NCBI RefSeq assembly: GCF_039527675.1
Contig: NZ_BAAAKI010000002.1
Coordinates: 1 to 64,000 of the forward strand
Length of the DNA: 64,000 bases
Direction of reading: 5' to 3'
Source: Luteococcus sanguinis
Lineage (GTDB): Bacteria > Actinomycetota > Actinomycetes > Propionibacteriales > Propionibacteriaceae
Below the pieces are notes generated by a model. That model was given only the letters and a program-made list of their open reading frames with translations, was not told where the DNA came from and made no database searches. Shown one piece after another: positions 43,694 through 52,643 of this stretch (the first letter of the stretch is position 1; every line of letters begins with the position of its first letter). The position numbers and the translations under genes are program-made.

Positions 43694-44443
43694 TCAGGCC
43701 AGCGCCACCGTCGGCCACGAGACGGCCGACGACACAGCAAAGCGTGCGGCACCTGCGAGCGATCGCAGGTGCCGTTCGCGTTCCAGAACGGCGTGCGAGT
43801 GCAGCACCTCGGACGCATCGGCCAGCCCCTGCTCACAGGCCTCCAGCAGCAACCAGGCCCGATCGAGCAGGTGCTGGGCGCGCTCGTCATAGGCCGGGCC
43901 CAGTGTCGGCGCGGCGAGATGCTCGGGCCGGGTCCCGGTCGCGGCGTCCAGCTGGGTGAGGGCTTCCGCGCTGGCCAGTAGTTCGGCCTGCAGCATCCGG
44001 GTGGCCTCGCGTGGGTCGTCCGGCAGGACGACGCGGTCGGCTGCCCACAACCGCCACTGGACGGCCGGTCCGACGCCCTGGCCGATCCACGCCAGCGCCC
44101 GACCGTCGAGGACGGGGGAGTGGCTGACCACCACGGCGCCCGCGTCGATGGCGGCGGTCGTGACCGGCGCCGGTCCGCGGAGCCCGGCAGCCCGTCCGGG
44201 TTCGGGCAGCAGCAGCACCCACACCGTGGGCCCCAGCCTCTCCGCCCGGGCCAGCGCGAGGCGCACCGGAGACCCTGTCAAGGGGTCGAGGCCCAGCAAG
44301 CCGTCCGGGTCGGCGACGTGGTGGGCGACCGGCCCGCGCAGCCTTGCCTCCGCCTCCGGCGCCGTGATCCGGCCGCTGGAGAGCAGGTTCAGCGTCGTCG
44401 CCAGGCGCAGGTGGGTCTCGAGCACGTCGACGAGCATATGCAC
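43694..44443 (-). CDS. conserved actinobacterial hypothetical protein
   Basis: A 249-residue soluble protein rich in Ala and Leu, with no membrane segment. Its position near inhA-type fabI recalls the hypothetical genes there in other actinobacteria. Segments such as WRLWAADRVVLPDDPREATRML, and a helical C-terminal third with many Ala/Glu, are visible but give no family I can name. Start at ATG 44443 or, two codons later, 44437. Confidence 0.65.
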   Translation of the reverse strand: MHMLVDVLETHLRLATTLNLLSSGRITAPEAEARLRGPVAHHVADPDGLLGLDPLTGSPVRLALARAERLGPTVWVLLLPEPGRAAGLRGPAPVTTAAIDAGAVVVSHSPVLDGRALAWIGQGVGPAVQWRLWAADRVVLPDDPREATRMLQAELLASAEALTQLDAATGTRPEHLAAPTLGPAYDERAQHLLDRAWLLLEACEQGLADASEVLHSHAVLERERHLRSLAGAARFAVSSAVSWPTVALA

Positions 44444-44502
44444 CCACCGAAGGCGTGGCCCGCGGGTGGGAGGCCCTCGCGCGATCCGCTAGGTTTGCAG
44501 GC

Positions 44503-45312
44503 ATGGCAGCTGTGGTGGACCTGGCCGGTGTCGGCGTGCGACGTGGTGGTGCCGACTTGCTCGACGACATCAACTGGACTGTCCGCGAGGGCGAGCGCTG
44601 GGTGCTGATCGGCCCCAATGGCGCCGGCAAGACGACCCTGCTGCAGGTGCTGGCCGCGCAGATGCACCCCACCCGGGGCGTGGCCGAGTTGCTGGGCGAG
44701 GTGCTGGGGACGGTCGACGTCTTCGAGCTGCGCCCCCGCATCGGCGTGACCTCGGCGGCTATCGCCGACCGCATCCCCAAGGGGGAGCGGGTGGACGACG
44801 TGGTGATGAGCGCCTCCTACGGCGTGATGGGCCGCTGGCGCGAGCACTATGACGCCCTGGACGAGGGCCGCGCGACCGAGCTGATGGACCAGCTCCAGGT
44901 GGCTCCGCTGGCCGATCGCACCTTCGGTACCTTGTCGGAGGGGGAGCGCAAGCGCGTCCAGATCGCCCGTGCCCTGATGACCGACCCCGAGCTGCTCCTG
45001 CTCGACGAGCCCGCAGCCGGGCTGGACGTCGCGGGCCGCGAGGCACTGGTCCAGACCCTCGGCGAGATCTGTTCCGATCCCTACGCGCCGGCCACCGTGC
45101 TGGTCACGCACCACGTCGAGGAGATCCCGCGTGGCATCACGCACGCCCTGCTGCTCAAGGGTGGCCACATCGTGGCTGCCGGACCCATCGAACAGGTGCT
45201 CACCAACGAGGTGATGAGCGATACCTTCGACATGCCGTTGGAGATCAGCCCTACCGACGGACGCTACGCCGTCCGCGCCGCCTTCACCGGTCGCCGCGGC
45301 CTGCCGCAGTGA
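44503..45312 (+). CDS. lone ABC transporter ATP-binding protein
   Basis: A 269-residue ATPase: GPNGAGKTT, signature LSEGERKRVQIARAL (Glu replaces Gly), LLLLDEPAAGLD, and the H-loop in VTHHVEEI. No permease gene is adjacent, so it may serve a distant transporter or act alone. TAGGTT ends 7 bp before the ATG, so the transcript may be leaderless. The end overlaps the convergent symporter gene by 29 bp. Confidence 0.9.
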   Translation: MAAVVDLAGVGVRRGGADLLDDINWTVREGERWVLIGPNGAGKTTLLQVLAAQMHPTRGVAELLGEVLGTVDVFELRPRIGVTSAAIADRIPKGERVDDVVMSASYGVMGRWREHYDALDEGRATELMDQLQVAPLADRTFGTLSEGERKRVQIARALMTDPELLLLDEPAAGLDVAGREALVQTLGEICSDPYAPATVLVTHHVEEIPRGITHALLLKGGHIVAAGPIEQVLTNEVMSDTFDMPLEISPTDGRYAVRAAFTGRRGLPQ

Positions 45313-46297
45313 CGCCTGCGCTGGTCGCAGGCACCTCGCCCTGCTGGGCGTAGCGTCCCGCCAGCGCCCCACAGACCATCAGCTGCGCCTGGTGGAAGAC
45401 CATCAGCGGCAGCACCAGCAGGCCCAGCGTGGGCAGCCCGGCGAACAGCACCGTCGCCATCGGGACCCCGGTGGCCAGTGACTTCTTCGTCCCGCACATC
45501 TGGATCGCGATCCGGTCGGCGCGGTTGAAGCCCAGCAGACCGGCCACCGTCCACGTCACCCACAGCATGACCGCCAGCAGCACCAGGCAGACCAGCACCA
45601 GCCATGCCACCTGCCCCGCCGAGACCATCGTCCACATGTGGTCGCGCATGCCGTGGCTGAAGGCGGCGTAGACCACCAGCACGATCGATCCCTGGTCAAC
45701 GAGCTTCAGCCGCTTGTGTCGGGTCACGAAACCCGCCGTCCAGCGCCGGGTCAGCTGGCCGAGCGCGAACGGCACCAACAACTGGACGACGATGTCGAGG
45801 ATCGAGCTGGGCTGGATCACCAGTCCGCCCGAGGTGGCCATCAGGGCCAGCGCCAGCAGGGGAGTGACCACGACGCCGATCAGGTTCGAAAAGGACGCGC
45901 TGACGATCGCCCCGGCCACATTGCCCTTGGCGATGGACGTGAAGTTGATGCTCGACTGCACCGTCGAGGGCACCAAGCAGAGCCACAGCAGGCCCTGGTA
46001 CAGCTGCTGGCTGATGATGGTCGGTGCCAGGACGCGCATGCCCAGCCCCAGCACGGGGAAGAGCAGGTAGGTGAAGGACAGGATCACCGCGTGCAACCGC
46101 CAGTGCTTGAGGCCGGCCAGGGCCTCCTGCGGGGACAGTCGGACGCCGTAGAGGTAGAACAGGATCGCGATCAGGATCTTGGTGGCCCAGTCGAGCACGG
46201 GGACCACACCCCCGCGCGCCGGCATCACGGTGGCGAGCACCGCGGCTCCCACGATGCACACAACGAACCAGTCGATCCTCAACTTGCGCGTCTTCAC
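45284..46297 (-). CDS. bile acid:sodium symporter-like (SBF-like) transporter
   Basis: A 337-residue membrane protein with about 10 helices, fitting the SBF-like subgroup (LRIDWFVVCIVGAA near the N terminus, FYLYGVRLSPQEA, VPSTVQSSINFTSIAKGN, GTKKSLATGVPMA). The crossover motifs VPSTVQ and GTKKSLATG match. The substrate is unknown; the family carries organic anions with sodium. Convergent 29-bp overlap with the ABC ATPase gene. Confidence 0.9.
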   Translation of the reverse strand: MKTRKLRIDWFVVCIVGAAVLATVMPARGGVVPVLDWATKILIAILFYLYGVRLSPQEALAGLKHWRLHAVILSFTYLLFPVLGLGMRVLAPTIISQQLYQGLLWLCLVPSTVQSSINFTSIAKGNVAGAIVSASFSNLIGVVVTPLLALALMATSGGLVIQPSSILDIVVQLLVPFALGQLTRRWTAGFVTRHKRLKLVDQGSIVLVVYAAFSHGMRDHMWTMVSAGQVAWLVLVCLVLLAVMLWVTWTVAGLLGFNRADRIAIQMCGTKKSLATGVPMATVLFAGLPTLGLLVLPLMVFHQAQLMVCGALAGRYAQQGEVPATSAGVTAAGRGDR

Positions 46298-46424
46298 CCC
46301 GACACCCTAGGCCGTCACAGGCACCTTCCCAGAGCGCCCAAAGCACGTTCCCCGAGCCTGCGGAGGGGTCGCTGGGGCCAGCCCCACTCATCAACGTCAG
46401 AGGCGTGGCCTACGGTTGTTCGAC

Positions 46425-47225
46425 GTGGCAGAACTGATCGAGCTCGACGACCCCGCCGACGAGCGGGTCCGCGACTATCTCGCTTTGCGGGAGACCACGC
46501 TGCGGCACTCGCTGGAGGCCGCGGAGGGGATCTTCATCGCTGAGGGTCCGCTGGTGATCCGCCGGGCGATCGAAGCGGGCTATCGTCCGCGTTCCCTGCT
46601 GCTTGCTCCGCGCTATTTGGACGAACTGGGCGACCTCCTGGACGGCCTGGACGTGCCCGTCTACGTCGTCAGCACCCGGTTGGCCGAACGGATCACCGGC
46701 TTCCATGTGCACCGGGGAGCGCTGGCGTCCGTGGAGCGCCACACCCGGCACCGCGTCGAGGACGTCCTGGCCGGCAATCGGCTGGTGGTCGCCGAAGACC
46801 TGGTCGACCACACCAACGTCGGCGCGATCCTGCGCTCGGCTGCCGGCCTGGGCTGGGACGGGGTGCTGCTGGCACCCGGATCGGCCGACCCCCTGTATCG
46901 CCGTTCGGTGAAGACATCCATGGGGGCGGTCTTTTCGCTGCCCTGGGCACGGCTGGACGAACGCGGCCTCGCACCGTTGCAGGAGGCTGGATTCACGCTG
47001 GTCGCGATGGCTCTGCGCGACGACGCGGTCACCCTCGACGAGTACGCGGCCGGCGTTGGTCCCGACGACCGGATCGCCCTGCTGATGGGCACCGAGGGCG
47101 CAGGGCTGTCGGACGAGTGGCTGGCCGCGGCAGACGTGGTGGTGACCATTCCGATGGGGCACGGCATCGATTCGCTCAATGTGGCGGCCGCCACGGCCGT
47201 CGCCTGCTACGCCCTGCGCCCCTGA
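46425..47225 (+). CDS. SpoU/TrmH-family RNA 2'-O-methyltransferase
   Basis: A 266-residue SPOUT enzyme. An N-terminal substrate-binding domain (FIAEGPLVIRRAIEAG) is followed by the knotted SAM domain with DLVDHTNVGAILRSA, LLMGTEGAGLSDEWL and IPMGHGIDSLNVAAATAV, the three SpoU motifs. The target RNA is not known. GTG 46425 is 8 bp after TACGGT, so the transcript may be leaderless; a TTG at 46416 also opens the frame. Confidence 0.9.
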   Translation: MAELIELDDPADERVRDYLALRETTLRHSLEAAEGIFIAEGPLVIRRAIEAGYRPRSLLLAPRYLDELGDLLDGLDVPVYVVSTRLAERITGFHVHRGALASVERHTRHRVEDVLAGNRLVVAEDLVDHTNVGAILRSAAGLGWDGVLLAPGSADPLYRRSVKTSMGAVFSLPWARLDERGLAPLQEAGFTLVAMALRDDAVTLDEYAAGVGPDDRIALLMGTEGAGLSDEWLAAADVVVTIPMGHGIDSLNVAAATAVACYALRP

Positions 47226-47253
47226 CGTGACCCGTCAGCTCGTCCCGGGCGTC

Positions 47254-47299
47254 TTGACATTGCTAGGTACTTGACAATAACCAGTACCGGGCCAAGAAT
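47254..47299 (+). promoter_or_regulatory. promoter with inverted repeat upstream of padR
   Basis: TTGACA (47271-47276) and AAGAAT (47294-47299) are 17 bp apart, putting transcription start at about the padR ATG (47306). A second TTGACA lies at 47254. GGTACT (47266-47271) and AGTACC (47283-47288) form an inverted repeat that overlaps the -35 box and spacer, a good place for PadR self-repression. Confidence 0.65.
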
Positions 47300-47305
47300 G
47301 GTTCC

Positions 47306-47632
47306 ATGACCTACGACCCGCAGATGCTCAAGGGGATTCTCGCGCCCCTGCTCCTGCTGCTTCTCGACACGCGTGAGGACTACGGCTACTCCGTCGTCAC
47401 GCGCTTGCAGGGGGCGGGGTTCACGGAACTGAACGAAGGCACCGTCTATCCCGCACTCACCCGACTCGAGAAGGCGGGGTTCCTCACCTCGTCCCTGCGC
47501 CCCTCCGCAAGCGGTCCGGCGCGCAAGTACTACTCGACCACGCCCGCCGGGCGCGCCGAGCACCAGCGTCTGCTGGCGGCATGGGCCGACCTCGCTGGCG
47601 CTGTGGACACCGTGATCAAGGAGAACCGATGA
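47306..47632 (+). CDS. PadR-family transcriptional regulator
   Basis: A 108-residue PadR protein: MLKGILAPLLLLLL, YGYSVVTRL, NEGTVYPALTRLEKAGFL (recognition helix and wing start) and ARKYYSTTPAG. No ribosome site precedes the ATG, consistent with a leaderless transcript from the promoter described just upstream. It overlaps the membrane-protein gene by 4 bases (ATGA), the standard PadR-membrane-partner layout. Confidence 0.92.
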   Translation: MTYDPQMLKGILAPLLLLLLDTREDYGYSVVTRLQGAGFTELNEGTVYPALTRLEKAGFLTSSLRPSASGPARKYYSTTPAGRAEHQRLLAAWADLAGAVDTVIKENR

Positions 47633-48138
47633 ACGTCTCGCGCGAACTGCTTGTTCTCCGCTACGACAGTTGGTTCGACCTCTACGGGGTCCCCGGCAAG
47701 GACCGCAAGGCCCTGCGCAATGAACTCAAGGCCAACCTGATGGAGGCGGAGGCGGCCCAGGGCTGGCCTGCTGCCCGCGCCGGCGTCGGATCGGTGCAGG
47801 ACCTGGCCCGCGAGCACGCCGAGGCCGTCCGGGACCCGCACCGCCCGGCGTGGGGTGTCGGCGTGACGGTGGCAGCCCTGGTCTTCGGCGCGGTCGTGTG
47901 GGGCATGGTGTGGACGATGTTCGCCTTCGCCGACGGGGTCTTCGCGAGCGGCATCGAGGCCGGACGAACGATCGAGGCACCCGTGACGCTGCTCCCGGGC
48001 TCCCGATTCAGCGCGGGACGAGATGCCGACGGCGCCATCTGGACCTCCGCCTACTTCTCGCCCTGGTTGGTCCTCGGGCTTCCGTTCATCGGCTTCCTGT
48101 TGGGCAGCAGGGTGTGGCGGCTGCTGGGCTCACGCTGA
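47629..48138 (+). CDS. PadR-partner membrane protein
   Basis: A 169-residue protein. Residues 1-70 are charged and helical (LRNELKANLMEAEAAQGW), then a membrane helix (VAALVFGAVVWGMVWTMFAF), an extracytoplasmic loop, and a second helix (WLVLGLPFIGFLLG). This architecture is common for genes coupled to padR and involved in envelope stress, but the function is unknown. Confidence 0.75.
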   Translation: MNVSRELLVLRYDSWFDLYGVPGKDRKALRNELKANLMEAEAAQGWPAARAGVGSVQDLAREHAEAVRDPHRPAWGVGVTVAALVFGAVVWGMVWTMFAFADGVFASGIEAGRTIEAPVTLLPGSRFSAGRDADGAIWTSAYFSPWLVLGLPFIGFLLGSRVWRLLGSR

Positions 48139-48154
48139 GCACCCTCGGCGAAGC

Positions 48155-48631
48155 TCAGCGACGGCGGGTCGAGCGGCGACGGCGGCTCGGCCCGTCGTCG
48201 TCGCCATTGGCCCAGGCGTCATAGCTGAAGCGTCCGGCCGAGGCGATGGACAGGGCCATCAGGCCCGCCGCGAGACCGGCACACAACTCCCAGCCTCCCG
48301 TGCCGACGAACAAGCCATGGTGGCGATGGATGAACCAGATCGCTCCGGCCATCTCCACGCTGAGCAGCACGCACACCACCCAGGTGTAGGCGCCCAGCAC
48401 CAGGCAGGCTCCCCCCAGCACCTCGAGGCCACCGACGAGCGGGGCCGCGATGGACGGGAAGGGGATGTGCCACTTCGTGAACTGGCTGATCGTCGACTGG
48501 ATGGTCGGATCGGTGAACTTGCTCCAGCCATGCGCGATGAAAATCACGCCCAGCACGACGCGCACGAGCAGCAGGATGAGCGCGCGAGCTGGGTTCTGCG
48601 CGTAGGGGGTCTGGGTGGCGTGGATCGCCAC
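48155..48631 (-). CDS. DoxX-family membrane protein
   Basis: A 158-residue DoxX protein with four helices: LLVRVVLGVIFIAHGWSKF, PSIAAPLVGGLEVLGGACLVLG, VVCVLLSVEMAGAIWF and ELCAGLAAGLMALSI. The C-terminal tail is basic (SRRRRSTRRR). Role unknown. It ends 17 bp from the convergent gene and lies 3 bp after deformylase on the same strand. Confidence 0.9.
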   Translation of the reverse strand: MAIHATQTPYAQNPARALILLLVRVVLGVIFIAHGWSKFTDPTIQSTISQFTKWHIPFPSIAAPLVGGLEVLGGACLVLGAYTWVVCVLLSVEMAGAIWFIHRHHGLFVGTGGWELCAGLAAGLMALSIASAGRFSYDAWANGDDDGPSRRRRSTRRR

Positions 48632-48634
48632 GCC

Positions 48635-49255
48635 TCAGCCCTCGTTCGGTGTGCCGAAGGCGGACGAGTTCTCCCGTCCCACCTTGGGCGTGATCGGCCA
48701 GTCTGCGGGGTAGAGGTGGGCCAGCTGCTCGTGCTGCTCGTCCAACTTGCGACGCGCCCGCCCGCTCAGGCGGTCGCCGAAGATGATCCCGCTGAGGTGG
48801 TCGGTCTCGTGCTGGAGGCAGCGGGCCAACAGTCCGGTGCCGGTGAGCTGGATGTCGTTGCCGAAGGCGTCCTGGCCGGCGCAGGTGGCGTGGTCGGGGC
48901 GGGCCAGCGACTGGTAGCCGCCGGGCCAGCTGAGGCAGCCCTCGTCCGCAGCCTCCAGGTTGCGGTCCTTGCCCGAGGGCAGCGTCACCTCGGGGTTGCA
49001 GAAGACGCCGAGGTGCACTCGCCCGTCGTCGTCCGGGCACTCGAAGACGAAGACCGCCAGGTCGACGCCCACCTGGGTCGCGGCCAGGCCGACTCCCTCG
49101 GCGGAGCGCATGGTGGCGAACATGTCGCGCACCAATTCGTGCAGGTCTTCATCGAAGGCCTCTACCGGACGGGTCCGGGTATGCAGCACGGGCTCCCCCC
49201 AGCGGGTGATCCGGCGGACGGTCCCGCCCTGGGTGAGGTCCAACGTGTCGCTCAT
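48635..49255 (-). CDS. def: peptide deformylase
   Basis: A 206-residue metalloenzyme that removes the formyl group from new proteins. Motif 1 GVGLAATQVG, motif 2 EGCLSWPG and motif 3 QHETDHLSG supply the metal ligands (Cys, His, His) and catalytic Glu. The C terminus extends beyond the catalytic core by about 40 residues. Confidence 0.96.
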   Translation of the reverse strand: MSDTLDLTQGGTVRRITRWGEPVLHTRTRPVEAFDEDLHELVRDMFATMRSAEGVGLAATQVGVDLAVFVFECPDDDGRVHLGVFCNPEVTLPSGKDRNLEAADEGCLSWPGGYQSLARPDHATCAGQDAFGNDIQLTGTGLLARCLQHETDHLSGIIFGDRLSGRARRKLDEQHEQLAHLYPADWPITPKVGRENSSAFGTPNEG

Positions 49256-49396
49256 CGTGCTCCTTCGGCTGCCCTGAAATACCTGTGCGAATCTACCAGC
49301 CGACCCCGCCCTGCCCGCCGAGCCGCGCGCGGCAGGGGAGCCCTAGCATGGCGCCATGGCCTTCCCCCTCAACTCGCCAGCGGGCGCAGCGACGCC

Positions 49397-50320
49397 ATGA
49401 CCGAGTACGAGCTGCCACCGGCCTGGACGGCGGCGATCGACGGCTTCGCCGAGTGGTTGCGCACCGAGCGCGGCAACTCGGTGCACACGGTGCGCGCCTA
49501 CCGCACCGACATCGCCTTGTTGGCCGGCCATTGCAGTGAGCAGGGCATCGAGGTCCCCGGCGACGTGGCGTTGCGGCACCTGCGCGGCTGGTTGGCTGCC
49601 ATGCAGTCGGACGGAGCCAGCGCCGCCACACTGCAGCGTCGCAGCGGCGCCACCCGCGTCTTCTTCGGCTGGGCACTGGACGAGGGCGTCGTGGGCGCCG
49701 ACCCAGCACGCACGCTGAAGTCCCCGAAGGTCGGACGAAGACTCCCGGTGAACCTTTCCCGTGCCGACCTGGACGAGGTCTTCGCCGCCGCCACCGCCCG
49801 GGCCGGTGAGACCGACGGCCCCGCCGGAATCCGCGATGTCGCCCTGATCGAGGTGTTGTACGCGTCCGGCATCCGGGTCAGCGAGTTGTGCGGGCTCGAC
49901 CTGGCAGACGTCGACCGCGAGCACCGAGTGCTGCGGGTGCTCGGCAAGGGCAACAAGGAAAGGACCGTACCGGTGGGCGGCCCCGCGTTGGCCGCCCTGG
50001 ATGCCTGGCTGGCCGTCCGGGGCCAGTGGGTGCGCGAGACGACCAACGCGGTCTTTCTCGGCGCTCGTGGTTCGCGGATCGACCCCAGGGTCGTCCGACG
50101 TGTCATCCACGATGCCCTGCTTGCCGTCCCGCAGGCCCCTGACATCGGGCCGCACGGTCTGCGGCACGCGATGGCAACCCACCTGCTGGAGGGCGGGGCC
50201 GACCTGCGCAGCGTCCAGGAGATCCTTGGCCACGCGTCCCTGGCGACGACCCAGGTCTACACGCACGTCACGGACGAGCGATTGCGAGCCGCCTTCAAGC
50301 AGGCCCACCCCAGGGCCTGA
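49397..50320 (+). CDS. xerC: tyrosine recombinase XerC
   Basis: A 307-residue tyrosine recombinase with the SAM-like N-terminal core-binding domain and a catalytic domain: Arg in ASGIRVSELCGL, HGLRHAMATH, and LGHASLATTQVYTHV with the nucleophile Tyr. It resolves chromosome dimers with XerD. Its place next to the M23 and rpsB genes matches other actinobacteria. Confidence 0.93.
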   Translation: MTEYELPPAWTAAIDGFAEWLRTERGNSVHTVRAYRTDIALLAGHCSEQGIEVPGDVALRHLRGWLAAMQSDGASAATLQRRSGATRVFFGWALDEGVVGADPARTLKSPKVGRRLPVNLSRADLDEVFAAATARAGETDGPAGIRDVALIEVLYASGIRVSELCGLDLADVDREHRVLRVLGKGNKERTVPVGGPALAALDAWLAVRGQWVRETTNAVFLGARGSRIDPRVVRRVIHDALLAVPQAPDIGPHGLRHAMATHLLEGGADLRSVQEILGHASLATTQVYTHVTDERLRAAFKQAHPRA

Positions 50321-50338
50321 CACTGCCAGACCCACGAC

Positions 50339-51319
50339 TCAGCCCACCAACGCCGCCGGGTTGGTGATGGCACCGTTCACCCAGGTCATCAGGTGCAGGT
50401 GGCACCCGGTGGAATAGCCCGTCGAACCGACGGCCCCGATCGCCTGGCGCTGGGTCACCGCCTGTCCCATCCCGACGTTCGTGGACGACAGATGGTTGTA
50501 GGAGGTGCGGATCGAGCGTCCGCCCACCGTGCCGTGGTCGACGATGACGCGCAGCCCGTAGGCGATGTTGTGCTCCACCAGCACCACCCGTCCGGCCGCC
50601 GCCGACCCGACGGGGGTCCCGCACGGCACGCCGAAATCCATCCCGTCGTGCAACTTCCACACGTGCAGCACCGGGTGCAGCCGCATCCCGAAGGGCGAGG
50701 TCGTCGGACCATTGACCGGGCGCAACAGCCCGGACGAGGACGCGGGCATGGGCTGCGACCTCAGCATCGCCATCAGGCCAGCCGGTGCCGTGCCGACGGC
50801 CTCGGCCGGACGCGCGTCCGCGGGCAGCAGGCGAACCCCGTCCGCCGACAGCCAGGCCATCGGGTCCAGGTACTCGTCGTGCCCACGGCGCAGGCCCCAG
50901 TGCAGGCACCCTGACGCGCACTCCTGCGACGCCGTGGTCCACCCGATCCGATCCCCCCGCGACACCCGCTGGCCCGCACGCACCGTCCCATGCACTGGCT
51001 GGTACGTGGTCCGCCACGAGTCCCCGCCGGTGGAGTGGTCGATGCTGACCGTTGGGCGACCAGCCACGACGCCGACGAAGGCGACCACCCCGTCGGCCGC
51101 GGCCAGCACCGCCGTCCCAGGGGGAGCGAGCAGGTCTGCGCCCCGATGCCCCGCCGAGTAGGGACCGGCTGGCGCGTCGAAGGCCCGGACCAGTTCACCC
51201 GGCACGGGTCGCAGCAGGCCGGGGGGACCGGCCATCGCCGGCACCGGGGCCAAGACGGTTGCGACCGTCCAGAAGGCGAGGAGACAGGCGAGGAGTCGAC
51301 ACCGATTGACACGCTTCAC
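50339..51319 (-). CDS. secreted protein with two M23 peptidase-like domains
   Basis: A 326-residue protein from GTG 51319. A signal peptide of about 30 residues ends in AMA. M23 domain 1 (about 45-155) has HRGADL for HxxxD but CLHWG where HxH is expected, so it may be inactive. M23 domain 2 (about 205-320) has HDGMDF and CHLHLM, a complete metal set. Related genes upstream of rpsB usually have only one M23 domain. It likely cuts or binds peptidoglycan. Convergent with xerC; divergent from rpsB. Confidence 0.85.
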   Translation of the reverse strand: MKRVNRCRLLACLLAFWTVATVLAPVPAMAGPPGLLRPVPGELVRAFDAPAGPYSAGHRGADLLAPPGTAVLAAADGVVAFVGVVAGRPTVSIDHSTGGDSWRTTYQPVHGTVRAGQRVSRGDRIGWTTASQECASGCLHWGLRRGHDEYLDPMAWLSADGVRLLPADARPAEAVGTAPAGLMAMLRSQPMPASSSGLLRPVNGPTTSPFGMRLHPVLHVWKLHDGMDFGVPCGTPVGSAAAGRVVLVEHNIAYGLRVIVDHGTVGGRSIRTSYNHLSSTNVGMGQAVTQRQAIGAVGSTGYSTGCHLHLMTWVNGAITNPAALVG

Positions 51320-51645
51320 GACCTCACTCTTGTCATCTGGACGCGCAGCCGTTCCACGCCAGAGTGTCCCTGTGGACAATTCCTCCATCACCCCCAGGCT
51401 GTGGAAAACCACAGCCGACCTCGGTTCTCCGCGCCCTGGATTTCCCTCCCATCGGCCCCACGCCTAGACTTGCGCTGCGGCCCAGACCGATTCTGGGTCG
51501 ACTTCGCATGCGCCGGGCCCGCAAGGGGTCCAGTCCCACGGTCCCGGGAAACCGGGCGGGGCAGGACAGCGCATCAGGGGAACCGAAAAGCTCGGTTCCA
51601 GCCAAACCACCGTGGGCGCAGTGCGTCCACACGAAAGGACCGGCC
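51320..51645 (+). promoter_or_regulatory. intergenic region and rpsB leader with hairpins
   Basis: Between the divergent M23 and rpsB genes. GGCTGTGG (51397-51404) and CCACAGCC (51409-51416) form a perfect 8-bp stem with an AAAA loop. TAGACT at 51465-51470 is a likely -10 box for rpsB, giving a leader of about 170 bases. In that leader GGAACCGA (51579-51586) and TCGGTTCC (51592-51599) form another 8-bp hairpin 46 bases before the start codon, a candidate for S2 feedback control. Confidence 0.5.
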
Positions 51646-52611
51646 ATGGCCGTCGTCACCACTCGCCAGCTGCTCGAGAGCGGTGTCCACTTCGGGCACC
51701 AGACCCGCCGCTGGAACCCCAAGATGAAGCGCTTCATCTTCACCGAGCGCAATGGCATCTACATCATCGACCTGCAGCAGTCGCTGACCTACATCGACAA
51801 GGCCTACGCCTTCGTCAAGGAGACCGTCGCGCGGGGCGGCCAGGTGCTCTTCGTCGGCACCAAGAAGCAGGCCCAGGAGGCCATCGCCGAGCAGGCCACC
51901 CGCGTCGGGATGCCCTACGTCAACCAGCGTTGGCTCGGCGGCATGCTCACCAACTACCAGACGGTCATCAAGCGCGTGCAGCGCCTGAAGGAACTCGAGA
52001 CGATGGACTTCGACGACGTCGCCGCCTCGGGCCTGACCAAGAAGGAACTCCTCGGTCTCAAGCGCGAGAAGGAGAAGCTGGCCAAGACCCTGGGTGGCAT
52101 CCGTGAGATGGCCCGCGCCCCCCAGGCCGTCTGGATCGTCGACACCAAGAAGGAGCACCTGGCGGTGGACGAGGCGCGCAAGCTGCGCATCCCCATCATC
52201 GGCATCCTCGACACCAACTGCGACCCCGACGAGGTCGACTTCCCGATCCCGGGCAACGACGACGCGATCCGTTCCGTCGCCCTGCTCACCCGCATCATCG
52301 CCGACGCCGCGGCCGACGGCCTGATGTCGCGTGGTGGTCAGAACACCACCGGGGAGGCCTCCGAGCCGATGGCCGAGTGGGAGCGCGAGCTCCTGTCGGG
52401 TGACCCCGCCGCCGAGGCTCCTGCCGCCGACGCCACCGCCGAGGCTCCTGCCGCCGACGCCACCGCCGAGGCTCCTGCCGCCGACGCCACCGCCGAGGCG
52501 CCTGCCGCCGAGGTGACCGAGGCCCCCGCCGCCGAGACCGAGGCCCCCGCCGCCGAGGCGAACGAGGCCCCCGCGGAGGCGGCCACGGTCACCGAGTCCG
52601 ACGCCAACTGA
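51646..52611 (+). CDS. rpsB: 30S ribosomal protein S2
   Basis: A 321-residue S2. Residues 1-230 are conserved (LLESGVHFGHQTRRWNPKM, WLGGMLTN, PIIGILDTNCDPDEVDFPIPGND). The C-terminal 75 residues are an Ala/Glu/Pro-rich tail with AEAPAADAT repeated three times, encoded by nearly identical 27-bp units, then looser repeats. Actinobacterial S2 often has such a tail, but its sequence varies. AAAGGA precedes the ATG. Confidence 0.97.
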   Translation: MAVVTTRQLLESGVHFGHQTRRWNPKMKRFIFTERNGIYIIDLQQSLTYIDKAYAFVKETVARGGQVLFVGTKKQAQEAIAEQATRVGMPYVNQRWLGGMLTNYQTVIKRVQRLKELETMDFDDVAASGLTKKELLGLKREKEKLAKTLGGIREMARAPQAVWIVDTKKEHLAVDEARKLRIPIIGILDTNCDPDEVDFPIPGNDDAIRSVALLTRIIADAAADGLMSRGGQNTTGEASEPMAEWERELLSGDPAAEAPAADATAEAPAADATAEAPAADATAEAPAAEVTEAPAAETEAPAAEANEAPAEAATVTESDAN

Positions 52612-52643
52612 CACCGACCAACCACTCCTGGAACGGAATACAC

